This document shows, in pieces, positions 5,414 through 5,623 of a stretch of DNA of 5,623 nucleotides. Position numbers and translations under genes: made by a program. This DNA comes from Oscillospiraceae bacterium. Lineage in GTDB: Bacteria > Bacillota > Clostridia > Oscillospirales > CAG-272. The stretch spans positions 1 to 5,623 of the forward strand of contig WREN01000167.1 of NCBI GenBank assembly GCA_009779295.1, given 5' to 3'. The notes under the pieces were generated by a model. That model searched no databases, was not told where the DNA came from, and worked only from the letters and a program-made list of their open reading frames with translations. Within the stretch, counting starts at the first letter, position 1. Every line of letters starts with the position of its first letter.

Positions 5414-5431
5414 CCCGTATATTTCCGGGTT
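5412..5431. terminator. Hairpin between convergent genes, possible weak bidirectional terminator
   Basis: AACCCG (5412-5417) pairs with CGGGTT (5426-5431) over an 8-base loop, starting within the stop codon of the barrel gene and 20 bp before the convergent gene's stop. The short stem and the absence of a T tract on either strand make it a weak candidate, though its position at a convergent junction is suggestive. Confidence 0.35.
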
Positions 5432-5451
5432 TATCGTAATTGTTCCCATCA

Positions 5452-5623
5452 TTACGCGCCCCAGACGTCTATTTGCAGATCGCCGAAACGCTCTTCGCGC
5501 CGCCAGATTCTTTCGTCCCACGTTTGTTTTGAATCACGGTCGAAAATCACCAGGTGAGCTTCATCCGCGCCTACACGGCGAACATAATCCGCCGTTTGCT
5601 CCAATCCCTGTTCGATGACCGTT
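5452..5623 (-). CDS. C-terminus of AAA-like ATP-binding protein (partial)
   Basis: On the minus strand this is the last 56 codons of a gene entering from the right edge, ending at a TAA at 5454-5452. It includes GLEQTADYVRRVGADEAHL, then VIFDRDSKQTWDERIWRRE and a final LQIDVWGA. I recognise this ending (GleQT..Y....GadEghLviFDr....W.eri.rre......v.vWG.) as the C-terminus of the same multicopy AAA-like ATP-binding family whose N-terminus lies at the left edge. In that family the C-terminal part resembles a PD-(D/E)XK nuclease-like fold, which I know only as a family association. The two fragments are in the same direction but in the order C-terminus then N-terminus. They are therefore separate genes and not halves of one interrupted gene. 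It is convergent with the barrel gene, 38 bp away. Confidence 0.75.
   Translation of the reverse strand, partial: TVIEQGLEQTADYVRRVGADEAHLVIFDRDSKQTWDERIWRREERFGDLQIDVWGA

Noticed and set aside
1..5623. One ATPase gene interrupted by a 5.3-kb insertion
   Set aside because: Both fragments are on the minus strand, but the C-terminal piece lies upstream and the N-terminal piece downstream. An interrupted gene would show the opposite order, so they are two genes.

Overview
The window looks like an accessory locus from a Gram-negative (diderm) bacterium of moderate GC content. The evidence for two membranes is a lipoprotein gene overlapping a gene for a probable outer-membrane beta-barrel. Together with many GC-rich palindromic intergenic repeats and multicopy ATPase-like genes, this fits a large, repeat-rich environmental genome. 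The BACON/Ig/TPR lipoprotein style would suit Fibrobacterota, Bacteroidota-like or spirochaete-like lineages, but the sequence does not settle the phylum.

Layout. The left edge (1-120, minus strand) holds the first 40 codons of an ATP-binding protein of the AAA-like multicopy family, with a strong ribosome binding site. The right edge (5452-5623, minus strand) holds the last 56 codons of what appears to be a different member of the same family. The locus between them is therefore bracketed by two same-direction relatives. Between 121 and 802 there is no convincing gene. This stretch contains a nested palindrome (203-303), a MITE-like inverted-repeat element (303-482), and a series of GC-rich hairpins (578-728).

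The core is a three-gene unit. A 101-residue XRE/Cro-type repressor-like regulator (803-1108, minus) is divergent from a two-gene operon. The operon encodes a 993-residue multidomain lipoprotein (1203-4184: Ig-like repeat, BACON-like domain, two more Ig-like repeats, TPR, and a large unrecognised Cys- and Tyr-rich C-terminal region). This is followed with a one-base TGATG overlap by a 409-residue secreted protein ending like an outer-membrane beta-barrel (4184-5413).

The 94-bp divergent region is the best-resolved regulatory feature. It has a near-consensus sigma-70 promoter for the operon (TTGACG-17-TACAAT). A 12-bp perfect inverted repeat, ATGCTCTAAAGA...TCTTTAGAGCAT, brackets this promoter with centres 50 bp apart. 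One repeat unit also sits in the spacer of a plausible opposing promoter for the regulator, which would give a leaderless message. My model is that the regulator represses itself and a surface lipoprotein/barrel pair. I do not recognise this pair as a named system. Its function is unknown, and the link between regulator and pair is inferred from the DNA architecture.
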